Shown: positions 44,831-54,315, numbered from the stretch's first letter. The stretch: 64,000 nucleotides of DNA from Paenibacillus antarcticus (GCF_001637225.1 NZ_LVJI01000018.1:225023-289022); one strand, 5' to 3'. Notes: generated from the letters alone by a model not told the origin. Made by a program: numbers and translations.

Positions 44831-46069
44831 TTAAACATCATATTTTTTCAAAATAATCGAAGCGTTGTGTCCACCAAATCCAAAGGAATTGGACATCACA
44901 ACATTCAAATCTGCTTTACGTGCAATATTTGGAACATAATCCAAATCACATTCCACGTCAGGCTCGTCCAAATTAATCGTAGGAGGAATGATCTGATTCT
45001 GCAATGAAAGAGCACATATAACAGCTTCTACACCACCAGCAGCACCAAGTAAATGACCTGTCATGGATTTCGTAGAACTAACGGCTACTTTATAAGCATG
45101 ATCTCCTAAAGCCATCTTAATAGCTTTAGTCTCGGATTTGTCACCTACACCTGTTGATGTTCCATGAGCGTTGATGTAATCAACGTCTTCAGGACTAATT
45201 CCTGCAGTTCTTAAGGCCATCTTCATACAACGAGCAGGACCATCAGGATCAGGATCCGTCATATGGTGAGCATCTGCACTCAGACCATATCCAATGACTT
45301 CAGCGATAATATTCGCACCGCGCTTCTGTGCATGTTCCAACGATTCCAAGACAAGTACGCCAGCCCCTTCACCCATGACGAATCCATCACGATTTGTATC
45401 AAAAGGACGACTTGCTTTCTCAGGCTCATCATTACGTGTAGACATCGCACGCATAGCACAGAATCCCGCTACGCCCGTGGGGCGTATAGTTGCTTCCGCT
45501 CCGCCACAGATCATTACATCGGCTTCACCACTCTGAATCCATCTGAAAGAGTCACCAATAGCATGTGAACCAGAAGCACAAGCAGAGACAGAAGCCGAAT
45601 TAGGACCCTTAGCTCCCAAGAGAATAGATAAGTGTCCTGAGGCCATGTTAGCAATCATCATCGGAATGAAAAATGGGCTTACCCGTTTAGGACCCTTCTG
45701 TAACAGAATATTATGCTGATCTTCCCATGTACCAAGACCACCAATTCCAGAACCAATAATTACACCAACACGCTCTGGATCGGAATCTTTAGAAATATCT
45801 AGACCACTATTCTGCAAAGCCATCATGCCAGCTGCTGCTGCAAACTGAACGAATCGATCCATCTTGCGCATCTCTTTGCGGTCAATGTACTCTTCAGCAT
45901 CGAAATCTTTCACCGAAGCTGCAATTCTGGTATTGTACTCACTCACATCAAAGGACTCAATCTGTGAAACACCAGATTTGCCAGCTACCAGGTTACTCCA
46001 TAAACTATCTAAATCTTTGCCAAGGGAAGTCACAACACCCATCCCGGTTATCACTACTCTATGATTCAA
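44831..46069 (-). CDS. fabF: Beta-ketoacyl-ACP synthase II (FabF)
   Basis: Condensing enzyme for fatty acid elongation, 412 residues from the chosen start. The catalytic Cys lies in SVSACASGSHAIGDS, with the two His in INAHGTSTGVGDKSE and STKSMTGHLLGAAGGVEAVI. I start at TTG 46069 (MNHRVVITGMGVVTSLGKDL), which has GAGGTG 6 bases upstream and gives the family length; the frame opens at 46102. A hairpin separates it from acpP. Confidence 0.95.
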   Translation of the reverse strand: MNHRVVITGMGVVTSLGKDLDSLWSNLVAGKSGVSQIESFDVSEYNTRIAASVKDFDAEEYIDRKEMRKMDRFVQFAAAAGMMALQNSGLDISKDSDPERVGVIIGSGIGGLGTWEDQHNILLQKGPKRVSPFFIPMMIANMASGHLSILLGAKGPNSASVSACASGSHAIGDSFRWIQSGEADVMICGGAEATIRPTGVAGFCAMRAMSTRNDEPEKASRPFDTNRDGFVMGEGAGVLVLESLEHAQKRGANIIAEVIGYGLSADAHHMTDPDPDGPARCMKMALRTAGISPEDVDYINAHGTSTGVGDKSETKAIKMALGDHAYKVAVSSTKSMTGHLLGAAGGVEAVICALSLQNQIIPPTINLDEPDVECDLDYVPNIARKADLNVVMSNSFGFGGHNASIILKKYDV

Positions 46070-46153
46070 CGCATTCACCTCTATAATAGACTGGATATGC
46101 ATAATTTTCTAAACTAACGCTCTAAAGAAGAGTTTGTCCCCAAATATATGGAG

Positions 46154-46182
46154 AAGTCCCGCCTAAAAGCAGAACGGGACTT
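46154..46182 (-). terminator. Intercistronic hairpin between acpP and fabF
   Basis: Minus-strand stem AAGTCCCG/CGGGACTT with a 13-base loop, starting 14 bases after the acpP stop. No T tract follows, so it is more likely an mRNA-stabilising or partial-attenuation element. It would fit a need for more ACP than FabF (inference). Confidence 0.5.
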
Positions 46183-46195
46183 ACCAATGAATTAT

Positions 46196-46429
46196 TTAGG
46201 TGTGAGATTGTATGTAATTCACAACTTCTCCCACGCTTGTAATTTTCTCTGCATCTTCATCAGAAATTTCAATATCAAACTCATCTTCCAATTCCATTAC
46301 CAATTCAACAACGTCAAGAGAATCAGCACCAAGATCATCTTTAAAAGATGATTCTAATGTAACCTCCGCTTCGTCAGCACCTAAGCGATCGACGACGATG
46401 CGTTTTACACGTTCCAATACATCGGACAT
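46196..46429 (-). CDS. acpP: Acyl carrier protein
   Basis: Carrier of growing acyl chains, 77 residues. The phosphopantetheine attachment site is Ser37 in [20 protein letters not shown]. The start [17 protein letters not shown] at ATG 46429 has GGAGGTG 6 bases upstream; a frame opening at 46438 is not supported. It follows fabG by about 50 bases. Confidence 0.97.
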   Translation of the reverse strand: MSDVLERVKRIVVDRLGADEAEVTLESSFKDDLGADSLDVVELVMELEDEFDIEISDEDAEKITSVGEVVNYIQSHT

Positions 46430-46479
46430 CCGGTTCACCTCCTCCTCATTGGTATTATACGAGAATTTTTTTCAAAATG

Positions 46480-47232
46480 CTACATCACCATTCCGCCATC
46501 CACATGTAATGTCTGGCCTGTCATGTAGGACGCGCTGTCAGAAGCCAAGAAAGCAACCACTTTGGCGACCTCTTCTGGCTCCCCTAGGCGTGCTAGTGGG
46601 ATATCAGCTACAAGCTTGCTCCGCAAGTCTTCTGATAACTCCTTGGTCATATCTGTATCAATAAAACCAGGAGCTACACAGTTAACGGTAATCCCTCGCG
46701 AAGCAAGCTCACGAGCAGATGATTTAGTAAGACCAATCACACCTGCTTTTGCTGCAACATAATTGGCTTGACCTGCATTGCCAAGAACACCTACAACGGA
46801 TGAAATATTAATGATCCTTCCATAGCGTTGCTTCATCATCGGACGGGTAACTGCCTTTAAACAGTTAAACACACCTTTGAGGTTCGTTTCAATAACAGAA
46901 TCAAATTCTTCCTCTTTCATGCGCATAATTAGATTATCTCTAGTTATGCCTGCGTTATTCACAAGAATATCAATACGACCCAAGACGTTGATAGCTTCCT
47001 TAACCAAATTCTCAGCTTCTTCAGTCTTACCAACATTCGCTTTCAGCGCAACTGCTTCTACGCCTAACGCTTGAATCTCAGCAACAACTTCTTGTGCAGC
47101 TGTCTCATTTCCTGAATAATTGACAACCACATTTGCTCCTAACTCGGCTAAGTTTAGAGCAATACTACGCCCTATCCCACGAGAAGCTCCCGTTACAAGT
47201 GCAACTTGTCCGCTTAAAGGTTTGGACATCAT
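46480..47232 (-). CDS. fabG: 3-oxoacyl-ACP reductase FabG
   Basis: NADPH-dependent SDR enzyme, 250 residues. Cofactor motif [29 protein letters not shown]; catalytic Ser145, Tyr158 and Lys162 in [20 protein letters not shown] and AKAG. The C-terminal [20 protein letters not shown] is standard. ATG 47232 or 47229 both follow GGAGG. It lies between fabD and acpP. Confidence 0.97.
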   Translation of the reverse strand: MMSKPLSGQVALVTGASRGIGRSIALNLAELGANVVVNYSGNETAAQEVVAEIQALGVEAVALKANVGKTEEAENLVKEAINVLGRIDILVNNAGITRDNLIMRMKEEEFDSVIETNLKGVFNCLKAVTRPMMKQRYGRIINISSVVGVLGNAGQANYVAAKAGVIGLTKSSARELASRGITVNCVAPGFIDTDMTKELSEDLRSKLVADIPLARLGEPEEVAKVVAFLASDSASYMTGQTLHVDGGMVM

Positions 47233-47270
47233 AAATTCCTCCTTTCCCCAAATTCAATTGTATTCGTTTC

Positions 47271-48203
47271 TTAGGCTTCAATAAATGCCTTCTCGACACT
47301 TTCAAGACTATTGATGTTGATTAGCTTCACAGTCTTATCGATCTTCTTAATTAGACCTGTTAATACACTGCCCGGCCCAATCTCAACAAAAGTATCTACC
47401 CCTTGTCCGATAAGATAATTAATACTATCTTCCCAAAGAACAGGTGAATACACTTGTTGGACTAGAAGGTTACGAAGGGTTTCCCCAGCGTTAACTGTCT
47501 GTGCAGTTACGTTAGCTACAACAGAAATCTTAGGTTCCTGAAAAGATACGGAGTTCAGTTCAACTTCAAGCTGTTCAGCCGCTGACTTCATCATCGAAGA
47601 ATGAAAAGGACCGCTGACTTCAAGCGAGATCGCTCTTTTGCCACCCGCTTCCTTCACACGCTCACTGACCGCAGCAACACCCAATTGTGAGCCTGAAATG
47701 ACAATTTGTCCGGGACAATTGATGTTAGCTAATTCAACGATATGTCCGCTCTTGCTTACGTCAACACACAATTGTGATAGGGCTTCACGGTCAGCTCCTA
47801 ACACCGCCGCCATAGCACCTTGCCCACCAGGAACAGCCTTCTCCATAAAGTTACCACGAGCTCTCACGATGGCTATGGCATCCTCAAATGTTAGAACCCC
47901 AGCAGCCACAAGAGCACTATATTCACCCAAACTGTGCCCTGCAACATAATCTGCTTGAATCCCTCTAACACGTAATGCTTCTAAATAGGCAATACTTGTA
48001 GCCAATAAAGCAGGTTGCGTATTAAAAGTTTGTTTCAACTCAGCATCCGGACCTTCAAAAATCATAGTAGATAATTCAAAGCCTAATACTTTATCCGCTG
48101 TTTCAAAGATCTCTCGAGAAGTAGGAAGGGCATCATAAATATCTTTTCCCATTCCCACAGACTGAGCTCCTTGTCCCGGAAACACAAATGCCAATTTCCC
48201 CAT
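47271..48203 (-). CDS. fabD: Malonyl-CoA:ACP transacylase FabD
   Basis: Loads malonyl groups on ACP; 310 residues. It begins LAFVFPGQGAQSVGMGKDIY. The active-site Ser91 is in VAGHSLGEYSALVAAG, and the partner His in LEVSGPFHSSMMKSAAEQLE. GQIVISGS and the terminal VFVEIGPG-like segment (TFVEIGPGSVLTGLIKK) are present. It follows fabH by 76 bases. Confidence 0.96.
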   Translation of the reverse strand: MGKLAFVFPGQGAQSVGMGKDIYDALPTSREIFETADKVLGFELSTMIFEGPDAELKQTFNTQPALLATSIAYLEALRVRGIQADYVAGHSLGEYSALVAAGVLTFEDAIAIVRARGNFMEKAVPGGQGAMAAVLGADREALSQLCVDVSKSGHIVELANINCPGQIVISGSQLGVAAVSERVKEAGGKRAISLEVSGPFHSSMMKSAAEQLEVELNSVSFQEPKISVVANVTAQTVNAGETLRNLLVQQVYSPVLWEDSINYLIGQGVDTFVEIGPGSVLTGLIKKIDKTVKLININSLESVEKAFIEA

Positions 48204-48279
48204 GGTCCATCTCCTTAGACAACAAACTTTTAATTATATATTGTTAAATATTAATGTCTATACATAATTCAATCATTTC

Positions 48280-49269
48280 TTACCAGACAAGTACACAAGC
48301 TCCCCAAGTCAATCCGCCACCGAAGCCAACCATCAAGATCGTGTCGCCTTCTTTCATTCGATTCTGCTCAGCTGCTTCGACAAGAGCAAGCGGAATTGAA
48401 GCTGCTGATGTATTTGCATATTTATCTACGTTAATGATGCATTTCTCTGGTGGTAAATCTAAACGATTCATCGCCGATTGAATAATACGAATATTAGCTT
48501 GATGAGGCACGAAGAGGTCAATATCTTCCTTCGTCTTACCAGCCTTAGTTAATACGGCTTCCGTAGCCGAACCCATTACTCTTACTGCGAATTTAAATAC
48601 TTCGCGACCATTCATATAGATGAAATGATTCTTATCTTGAATCGTTTCCGGTGATGACGGTAGGCGCGATCCCCCACCTGCAAGATTTAGCAATGGACCA
48701 CCTGAGCCTTCGGCTCCCAAATCAAAGGACTGAAAGCCCCGTCCCTCTGGCACTTCACCAATTACAACTGCACCCGCTCCATCGCCGAACAATACGCAGG
48801 TATTACGATCCGTATAATCGGTAATTCGAGATAAGCAATCAGCACCAATAATAAGTGCATTATTATACATACCCGTCTTAATAAAGTTCGTCGCTGTTGC
48901 TAAGCTATATACAAATCCAGAACATGCAGCAGATAAATCAAATGCAGCTGCATTCTTAGCACCTAATTTATCTTGAAGAATACAAGCTGTGGATGGAAAG
49001 AACGTATCTGGTGTTACCGTAGCCACGATGATCAGATCAATTTGATCTGCTGTCATCCCGGCGGATTCCAAAGCCTTTATAGCCGCTTCATAAGCAAGAT
49101 CAGATGTGGCTTGCTCAGGTGCAGCAATGTGCCGCTCTTTAATTCCGGTCCGGCTAACTATCCATTCGTCATTCGTGTCTACCATTTTCTCCAAATCGCT
49201 ATTCGTCAAAATCTTCTCAGGAACATATTTACCTGTCCCTATTATACCTACTGCCCGTAATCCATTCAT
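48280..49269 (-). CDS. fabH: Beta-ketoacyl-ACP synthase III (FabH)
   Basis: Starts fatty acid synthesis from acyl-CoA and malonyl-ACP; 329 residues. Family start VGIIGTGKYVPEKILTNSDL, the block TNDEWIVSRTGIKERHI, catalytic Cys near residue 116 in FDLSAACSGFVYSLA, and the His/Asn pair in VPHQANIRIIQSAMNRL and NVDKYANTSAASIPLAL. ATG 49269 is chosen; GTG 49281 overlaps the plsX stop. Binding sites are weak for both, suggesting coupling to plsX. B. subtilis keeps fabH elsewhere. Confidence 0.95.
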   Translation of the reverse strand: MNGLRAVGIIGTGKYVPEKILTNSDLEKMVDTNDEWIVSRTGIKERHIAAPEQATSDLAYEAAIKALESAGMTADQIDLIIVATVTPDTFFPSTACILQDKLGAKNAAAFDLSAACSGFVYSLATATNFIKTGMYNNALIIGADCLSRITDYTDRNTCVLFGDGAGAVVIGEVPEGRGFQSFDLGAEGSGGPLLNLAGGGSRLPSSPETIQDKNHFIYMNGREVFKFAVRVMGSATEAVLTKAGKTKEDIDLFVPHQANIRIIQSAMNRLDLPPEKCIINVDKYANTSAASIPLALVEAAEQNRMKEGDTILMVGFGGGLTWGACVLVW

Positions 49270-49277
49270 GACGTCAC

Positions 49278-50270
49278 TCACTTCCCGCTGATTTCCTTAG
49301 ATATACTCGGTACCAATTCATTCTCAAGGGCAATTCTAGTCTGTTTCACTGCATTCTTAATGGCATTACCATCAGATGAACCGTGGCTTTTCATAACTAG
49401 ACTACTCAATCCAAGCAGAGGAGCAGCTCCAGATTCAGAATAATCTAATTTCTTCTTCAGTCCTTTTAACTGTGGCATCAGTAAAGCTGCGCCCATCTTA
49501 CTTTTAAATGTTTGACTGAACTGCTCTTTCAGTAAGCTAAACATGGCTCCAGCTGTACCTTCAATGCTCTTCAACAATATATTGCCGGCAAACCCATCAC
49601 ATACGAGCACATCACAGTTACTTGTCATGACATCGCGTGCTTCTACATTACCCACAAAGTGAATTGGCATCTCCTGCAAAAGGGGAAAAGCCTCCTTCGT
49701 CAGCTCATTACCTTTACCTGGCTCTACACCAACATTTAACAGCCCTACACGCGGCTTCGCAATTCCCTGCACCTTCTGACGGTACAAGCTACCCATCAAA
49801 CCAAACTGTGCTAAGTGTTGTGGCTTAGAATCCATGTTAGCTCCAAGATCTAGGGCAATTACCCCGACATCATCTAACGTAGGAATCATAGCAGCAAGCG
49901 CCGGTCGTTCTATTCCATCTATTCGACCAACAACGAGTAATCCCGTGGTCATAAGTGCGCCCGTATTTCCTGCGGAAATCATAGCATCCGCTCTACCTTC
50001 TTTCAACATCCGTCCCGCAACAACCATAGATGCATCTTTTTTACGACGTACAGCTTTTACCGGTTCATCATTAGAATGGATCACTTCACTCGCATGCAAG
50101 ATACTAAAGTTAGAAGGAATTTCCCTCCCGTTTAACAGGGGTTCGATTTGAGCTTGGTCCCCCACGAGTATAATCTCTATATCATTCCATTCAACGGCTG
50201 CTGCCAGCGCCCCATCTATATTAGATTGAGGAGCATGGTCTCCACCCATAGCATCAATGGCGATCCTCAT
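49278..50270 (-). CDS. plsX: Phosphate acyltransferase PlsX
   Basis: Makes acyl-phosphate from acyl-ACP for phospholipid synthesis; 330 residues. Start MRIAIDAMGGDHAPQSNIDG at ATG 50270 with GGAGG 8 bases upstream. Further blocks are AVRRKKDASMVVAGRMLKEG, MISAGNTGALMTTGLLVVGR and VCDGFAGNILLKSIEGTAGA. The long open frame to 50408 overlaps fapR and is ignored. The start overlaps the fapR end by 17 bases. Confidence 0.96.
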   Translation of the reverse strand: MRIAIDAMGGDHAPQSNIDGALAAAVEWNDIEIILVGDQAQIEPLLNGREIPSNFSILHASEVIHSNDEPVKAVRRKKDASMVVAGRMLKEGRADAMISAGNTGALMTTGLLVVGRIDGIERPALAAMIPTLDDVGVIALDLGANMDSKPQHLAQFGLMGSLYRQKVQGIAKPRVGLLNVGVEPGKGNELTKEAFPLLQEMPIHFVGNVEARDVMTSNCDVLVCDGFAGNILLKSIEGTAGAMFSLLKEQFSQTFKSKMGAALLMPQLKGLKKKLDYSESGAAPLLGLSSLVMKSHGSSDGNAIKNAVKQTRIALENELVPSISKEISGK

Positions 50271-50838
50271 GCTGCATTCCTCCCTCGGTGTTCTCTTCAA
50301 CCGTAGACCTGTAAATGAGGAAATTGCCTTGGAAGACCATTTCTTCACCCACATAGGTAAACACTTCAACCTTCGCTTTACCCTTTTGTCCAGCCATATC
50401 TCTGACATAAGCTTTAGCTATACATTTCTCTCCCAAATGAACGGAACGGAGGAATCGAATATCTGACGAAGCTGTCAGTGCAATCTCATCATTAATGACG
50501 GCAACTGCTAACGAGTTCGCTTGTCCAAACACATAATGTCCACGCGCTATGTGGGTGCGTGAGAATACATGCTCTTCTCGAATTTCGAATATGGAGATGC
50601 CGCTCTTGTCTAATTGCAAATCCACAATTTCCCCCATGACTTCATTTAACGGTAAAGAGCGAACTTGATCATGCGAATGTTCCGCCATCTGCTTCATCCG
50701 TTCGCGAAGTTCAGGTATGCCTAGTTCCATCCGATCTAAACGAACGGTCTGGATACTAACCTTCAATTCCCGTGTTAGTTCACGATCCGTGACAAACGGA
50801 TTCTGCTCGATCAACTCCATCAATTGCCGATGGCGCAT
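50254..50838 (-). CDS. fapR: Fatty acid and phospholipid biosynthesis repressor FapR
   Basis: Malonyl-CoA-sensing repressor. The N-terminal DeoR-like helix-turn-helix reads DRELTRELKVSIQTVRLDRM. The C-terminal hot-dog domain reads FEIREEHVFSRTHIARGHYV, FGQANSLAVAVINDEIALTA and SSDIRFLRSVHLGEKCIAKA. The first canonical start is ATG 50838 (194 aa), but it has no ribosome binding site. AAGGAGG at 50875-50869 lies 9 bases before an in-frame ATC at 50859, which would add IERLPKK and fits the family's longer N-terminus. A FapR operator lies upstream, so it is autoregulated. Confidence 0.93.
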   Translation of the reverse strand: MRHRQLMELIEQNPFVTDRELTRELKVSIQTVRLDRMELGIPELRERMKQMAEHSHDQVRSLPLNEVMGEIVDLQLDKSGISIFEIREEHVFSRTHIARGHYVFGQANSLAVAVINDEIALTASSDIRFLRSVHLGEKCIAKAYVRDMAGQKGKAKVEVFTYVGEEMVFQGNFLIYRSTVEENTEGGMQHEDRH

Positions 50839-50951
50839 CTTCTTAGGTAATCGTTCGATGACGGTACACCTCCTTACATCATATGTACAACTTTATAGTT
50901 ACATTTAAATTTATTTTAGAATTGAGAATCATAGAAAACATCATCAATCAT

Positions 50952-50970
50952 CTTAGAACCAGGTACTAAT
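50952..50970 (-). promoter_or_regulatory. FapR operator overlapping the fapR promoter
   Basis: The minus strand reads ATTAGTACCTGGTTCTAAG, a near-palindrome matching the FapR operator type (ATTAGTACCT with inverted partner). It overlaps a candidate -10 CATATT (50973-50968) that has TTGAGA at 50996-50991, 17 bases away. Binding here would block RNA polymerase. The site is about 115 bases upstream of the fapR ribosome binding site region. Confidence 0.8.
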
Positions 50971-51051
50971 ATGTAGTATAAATCATGCCGTCTCAAAAAG
51001 AAAGTCCCTCTATCACAATCAATGATTAAACAAGTATAAACTCACTTTGAT

Positions 51052-51089
51052 ATAAAAAAAAAATAGTACCTCACCTAGATGAAGTACTA
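51052..51089 (-). terminator. Terminator after rpmF
   Basis: Minus-strand stem TAGTACTTCA/TGAGGTACTA (ten pairs, one T-G) around TCTAGG, followed by at least ten T (51063-51052). It lies 12 bases after the rpmF stop and ends the yceD-rpmF transcript. Confidence 0.92.
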
Positions 51090-51101
51090 CTTGTTTGTTG
51101 A

Positions 51102-51275
51102 TTACTGCGAAATAATTTCTCTTGATTTGTACGTTCCACAAACTTTACATACGTGGTGAGCAAGCTTCAATTCTCCGCATTGTTCACATTTCACCATACC
51201 CGGCACTGTCAATTTAAAATGAGTACGACGCTTATCACGACGTGTTTTGGACGTTCTTCTTTGAGGTACTGCCAT
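51102..51275 (-). CDS. rpmF: 50S ribosomal protein L32
   Basis: A 57-residue ribosomal protein, [20 protein letters not shown] at the start. It has two CxxC pairs ([18 protein letters not shown]), so it is the zinc-binding form. ATG 51275 has GGAGGTG 7 bases upstream. It is downstream of yceD, the usual bacterial pairing, and upstream of the fatty-acid operon. Confidence 0.97.
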   Translation of the reverse strand: MAVPQRRTSKTRRDKRRTHFKLTVPGMVKCEQCGELKLAHHVCKVCGTYKSREIISQ

Positions 51276-51332
51276 GTTCATCCACCTCCTTATTTCAATC
51301 AACTCGTTATTAACGAGAGGAATGTTACATCA

Positions 51333-51845
51333 CTATTCAAAAAAATCCTTCAGTACTGCAAGCCGTGGATCGACTACTTTCGTGTCGCAGTTGCAAGTAC
51401 TTACATTCAAGTCTGATCCGCATTTCTGGCAAAGTCCTTTACAGGAAGCCTTGCAATACGAAATCTGGGGTAGGTACAGCAGAAAAGCTTCTTCCACAAA
51501 TGGGATAAGATCCACCACATCATCATAGACGAATATGGTATCGCTATCTTCATCCTGAATCTCTTCAGACTGCTTCTTCACCAACTTGAACTCTTCGTGA
51601 AACGGAATGTACAATTGCTTAGGAACTTCTGTCAAACAGCGTGAACACGCCATATCAACTTGTCCAGTAAGCTTGCCTTGAACCTCAACCGTGTCATCGC
51701 CCGCATAAGTTACTTCTAAATCAGCATGAACCAATTCTGAAGCAAGAATGTCTGCGCGACCTTTAATCGCACGATCTACATTTACTTGTTCATGAAAATG
51801 TAGGGGTCCATCTAACTTTACAATTTTGCGAAATTCAAATTGCAT
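51333..51845 (-). CDS. yceD: YceD/DUF177 family protein (YlbN)
   Basis: A 170-residue protein of the DUF177 family, linked to 23S rRNA accumulation in other bacteria and plastids. It starts MQFEFRKIVKLDGPLHFHEQ; the middle has VQGKLTGQVDMACSRCLTEV, and the tail has a CxxxCxxCG-type cluster (CKASCKGLCQKCGSDL). ATG 51845 has GGAGTG 6 bases upstream. A near-perfect SigA promoter precedes it, and rpmF follows after about 57 bases. Confidence 0.92.
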   Translation of the reverse strand: MQFEFRKIVKLDGPLHFHEQVNVDRAIKGRADILASELVHADLEVTYAGDDTVEVQGKLTGQVDMACSRCLTEVPKQLYIPFHEEFKLVKKQSEEIQDEDSDTIFVYDDVVDLIPFVEEAFLLYLPQISYCKASCKGLCQKCGSDLNVSTCNCDTKVVDPRLAVLKDFFE

Positions 51846-51872
51846 TCTTATCACTCCAAACAAACAAAAATT

Positions 51873-51902
51873 ATTATACCGAGATATGCGTAGGTTTGTC
51901 AA
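51873..51902 (-). promoter_or_regulatory. SigA promoter of yceD-rpmF
   Basis: Minus strand: TTGACA (51902-51897), 18-base spacer, TATAAT (51878-51873). Both hexamers are perfect. The predicted start lies about 20 bases upstream of the yceD ATG, giving a short leader. Confidence 0.9.
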
Positions 51903-52046
51903 CTATAATCACATTACATACCGTTATTCTTTCTGGAACTGATGATAATTATGATATATTTTTAAAGAACTCTATAATCAAGAAATGGATTCTAAGTCAT
52001 TATAAAAACACGATCAATAATTTTACCAAAGGAGTTGAGTTCTGAA

Positions 52047-53282
52047 ATGGGTACTGTTGTAGGCATTATTGTAGAATACAATCCCTTACATAACGGTCAT
52101 GTTCATCATTATAACAGAGCCAAGGAGATTTCGGGAGCAGAACATTCGATTGCTATCTTAAGTGGACCTTTTTTGCAACGTGGTGAACCGGCATTATTAA
52201 GTAAATATGCTCGTGCAGAGATGGCCCTTGCGATGGGTGTAGACCTTGTTATCGAGTTACCCATCCATTATGCCGTTCAGCCTGCGGAATGGTTCGCATA
52301 CGGTGCTGTATCCTTACTAGAAGCCACTGGCATTGTCGATTACCTCTGTTTCGGTACAGAGAGTGGATCTCTTCTTCACTTACTTCCCCTAGCGAAGCAA
52401 CTTGCCAACGAGAATAATAAGATGAAACAGGAACTTAACCGATTATTAGACCAAGGTATGAATTACCCAACTGCCTATAGTGCAGCAGCTAGCATTCTAT
52501 CAACTGACATTGAAGAGAAAGAGGAAGTTCGTCAACTTCTGCTACAACCTAATCACACACTAGCTCTTCATTACCTTATCGCTCTTGAACGTTTAGGAAG
52601 CTCCATTGTTCCCTTAACCATTCCTAGAGAGAATGCTGGATACCATGACATAACGCCCACTGAATCAGCCATAGCTAGTGCTACCGCTGTTCGGAAGCTT
52701 ATCTTGGAAGATGATATTGAAGCAGCCGCTCCTTATGTCCCGCCTTACACGCTTCATATTATGCGACGTGAATTCACAGCTGGTCGTGGACCTCTTCATT
52801 GGGAGTCATTCAGACAGCCTCTAATGCATTTATTAATGACGCATACGACATCCGAGTTGTCTAAGTTACATGAGGTCACCGAAGGCTTAGAACACCGTAT
52901 AAAGAAGATTCTACCGACTCTCTCCTATGCTACAGTTACAGAATTACTACACAGCTTAAAAACAAAACGCTACACCCATACTAAATTACAACGTATGCTT
53001 GCCCATATCTTACTTCACCATTCGAAGGAAGAAATGTCTCCCACACAATTATCAGATGGTCCAGGATATTTGCGTATTCTTGGCTTTAACCATCATGGAC
53101 AAAATCTTCTCAAACGAATGAAAAAGACTGCTTCATTACCGGTTGTTGTGAAAGCTACTACTCTTAATCATGATCATCTTGAGCGAGATTTACAGGCGGC
53201 CACTGCGTACGCTAATGCCTACAGTCAACCACATACAAGGGATATGTACAGAGATTATTATGAGCCACCGATCAGGATGTAG
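52047..53282 (+). CDS. tmcAL: tRNA(Met) cytidine acetate ligase TmcAL (YlbM)
   Basis: Makes N4-acetylcytidine at the wobble base of elongator tRNA-Met using acetate and ATP; 411 residues. The nucleotidyltransferase motif is VVGIIVEYNPLHNGHVHHYN, followed by SGPFLQRGEPALLSKYARAE and LCFGTESGSLLHLLPLAKQL. ATG 52047 follows GGAG by 12 bases; the TTG at 52035 abuts the site. The 3' end overlaps the convergent sepM by 11 bases. Confidence 0.94.
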   Translation: MGTVVGIIVEYNPLHNGHVHHYNRAKEISGAEHSIAILSGPFLQRGEPALLSKYARAEMALAMGVDLVIELPIHYAVQPAEWFAYGAVSLLEATGIVDYLCFGTESGSLLHLLPLAKQLANENNKMKQELNRLLDQGMNYPTAYSAAASILSTDIEEKEEVRQLLLQPNHTLALHYLIALERLGSSIVPLTIPRENAGYHDITPTESAIASATAVRKLILEDDIEAAAPYVPPYTLHIMRREFTAGRGPLHWESFRQPLMHLLMTHTTSELSKLHEVTEGLEHRIKKILPTLSYATVTELLHSLKTKRYTHTKLQRMLAHILLHHSKEEMSPTQLSDGPGYLRILGFNHHGQNLLKRMKKTASLPVVVKATTLNHDHLERDLQAATAYANAYSQPHTRDMYRDYYEPPIRM

Positions 53283-54315
53283 TCTGAACTTTCTCCATAT
53301 ACTTCAAAGCGTCTTCCAATGTTGTCACAGGAATAAGCTTAATTTTCGTTCCAATCTCATCAGCTTTGGCTTTGGCCTCATCATAGTTGTCTTTTGGAAC
53401 GAAAAATAACTGCGCTTTCTCCCGGTCTGCTGCAACAATTTTGTGTTTGACTCCACCTATAGGTCCTACCGTTCCATCAGCAGCAATCGTACCTGTGCCT
53501 GCAACACGGTAGCCTTTCGTTAGATCACCAGGTGTCAATTGATTATATATCTCCATCGTGAACATAAGTCCTGCTGAAGGTCCACCGACCTTAGTACTTA
53601 CAAATTCAACCTGCTTCTTCGGGTCTTTCGCCGTTACCTTCTGCATCGTGCCAATCATAATTCCAAGCCCAGGTCGAGTGGTGTTCGTCTCACTATCTTT
53701 AATAGATACTAAGGGTACCTTTTCTACTATTACATGACCCGCTCTCTCTAACTTTACAGATACAATATCTCCTACTTTCTTACTCTTTAGAAGGGTGGCC
53801 AGATCAACCGTATCCAAGATTGGATCCGAATCCAGTGCCATTACTTTATCGCCTGGTTGAAAATACTGGCTATTACTTCCATCTTTTGGAGTTGAGAATA
53901 CAAAGAGATATTCCGTTAGTATTTGGTAGGGGATGCGGGCTTCCTCGTATGCTGCTTCTACAGCAGAAGATTGTGAATCGCTCATATAAAATAATTGTTC
54001 TGCTGCATATTCAGCCTTACTCTTATCACCTAGTCTAGACTGTTTCTTATCCACCTCAGCATTCGGATTAAAAGAAGATAACGCCAACAGTGCGATGTTA
54101 GCGTAACTTGCTGATACGGTTGTCATCATGAAGGTCCCACGTTCCGTGGTATCCCCTTCTTTCACCATGATCATTGGCTTCACTTCTTCTGCACTACCTG
54201 GCTGATAAATAATATATGGAGTTGGCATATACACCACAACATAACAAAGAAGGGCGACCATAAAAATATACCTAAACACCCGTATTGTTTGTGATTTATT
54301 GTTGATTATCTTCAT
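53272..54315 (-). CDS. sepM: SepM/YlbL family PDZ-Lon-like secreted serine protease
   Basis: A 347-residue membrane-anchored protease with a transmembrane helix near residues 15-33 (YIFMVALLCYVVVYM). A PDZ domain spans about 130-200 (FQPGDKVMALDSDPILDTVD), and the Lon-type proteolytic domain follows. The catalytic Ser247 is in KVGGPSAGLMFTMEIYNQL, with Lys290 in VGPIGGVKHKIVAADRE. ATG 54315 follows GGAGG. Relatives process signalling peptides or respond to DNA damage; the substrate here is unknown. Confidence 0.92.
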   Translation of the reverse strand: MKIINNKSQTIRVFRYIFMVALLCYVVVYMPTPYIIYQPGSAEEVKPMIMVKEGDTTERGTFMMTTVSASYANIALLALSSFNPNAEVDKKQSRLGDKSKAEYAAEQLFYMSDSQSSAVEAAYEEARIPYQILTEYLFVFSTPKDGSNSQYFQPGDKVMALDSDPILDTVDLATLLKSKKVGDIVSVKLERAGHVIVEKVPLVSIKDSETNTTRPGLGIMIGTMQKVTAKDPKKQVEFVSTKVGGPSAGLMFTMEIYNQLTPGDLTKGYRVAGTGTIAADGTVGPIGGVKHKIVAADREKAQLFFVPKDNYDEAKAKADEIGTKIKLIPVTTLEDALKYMEKVQTTS

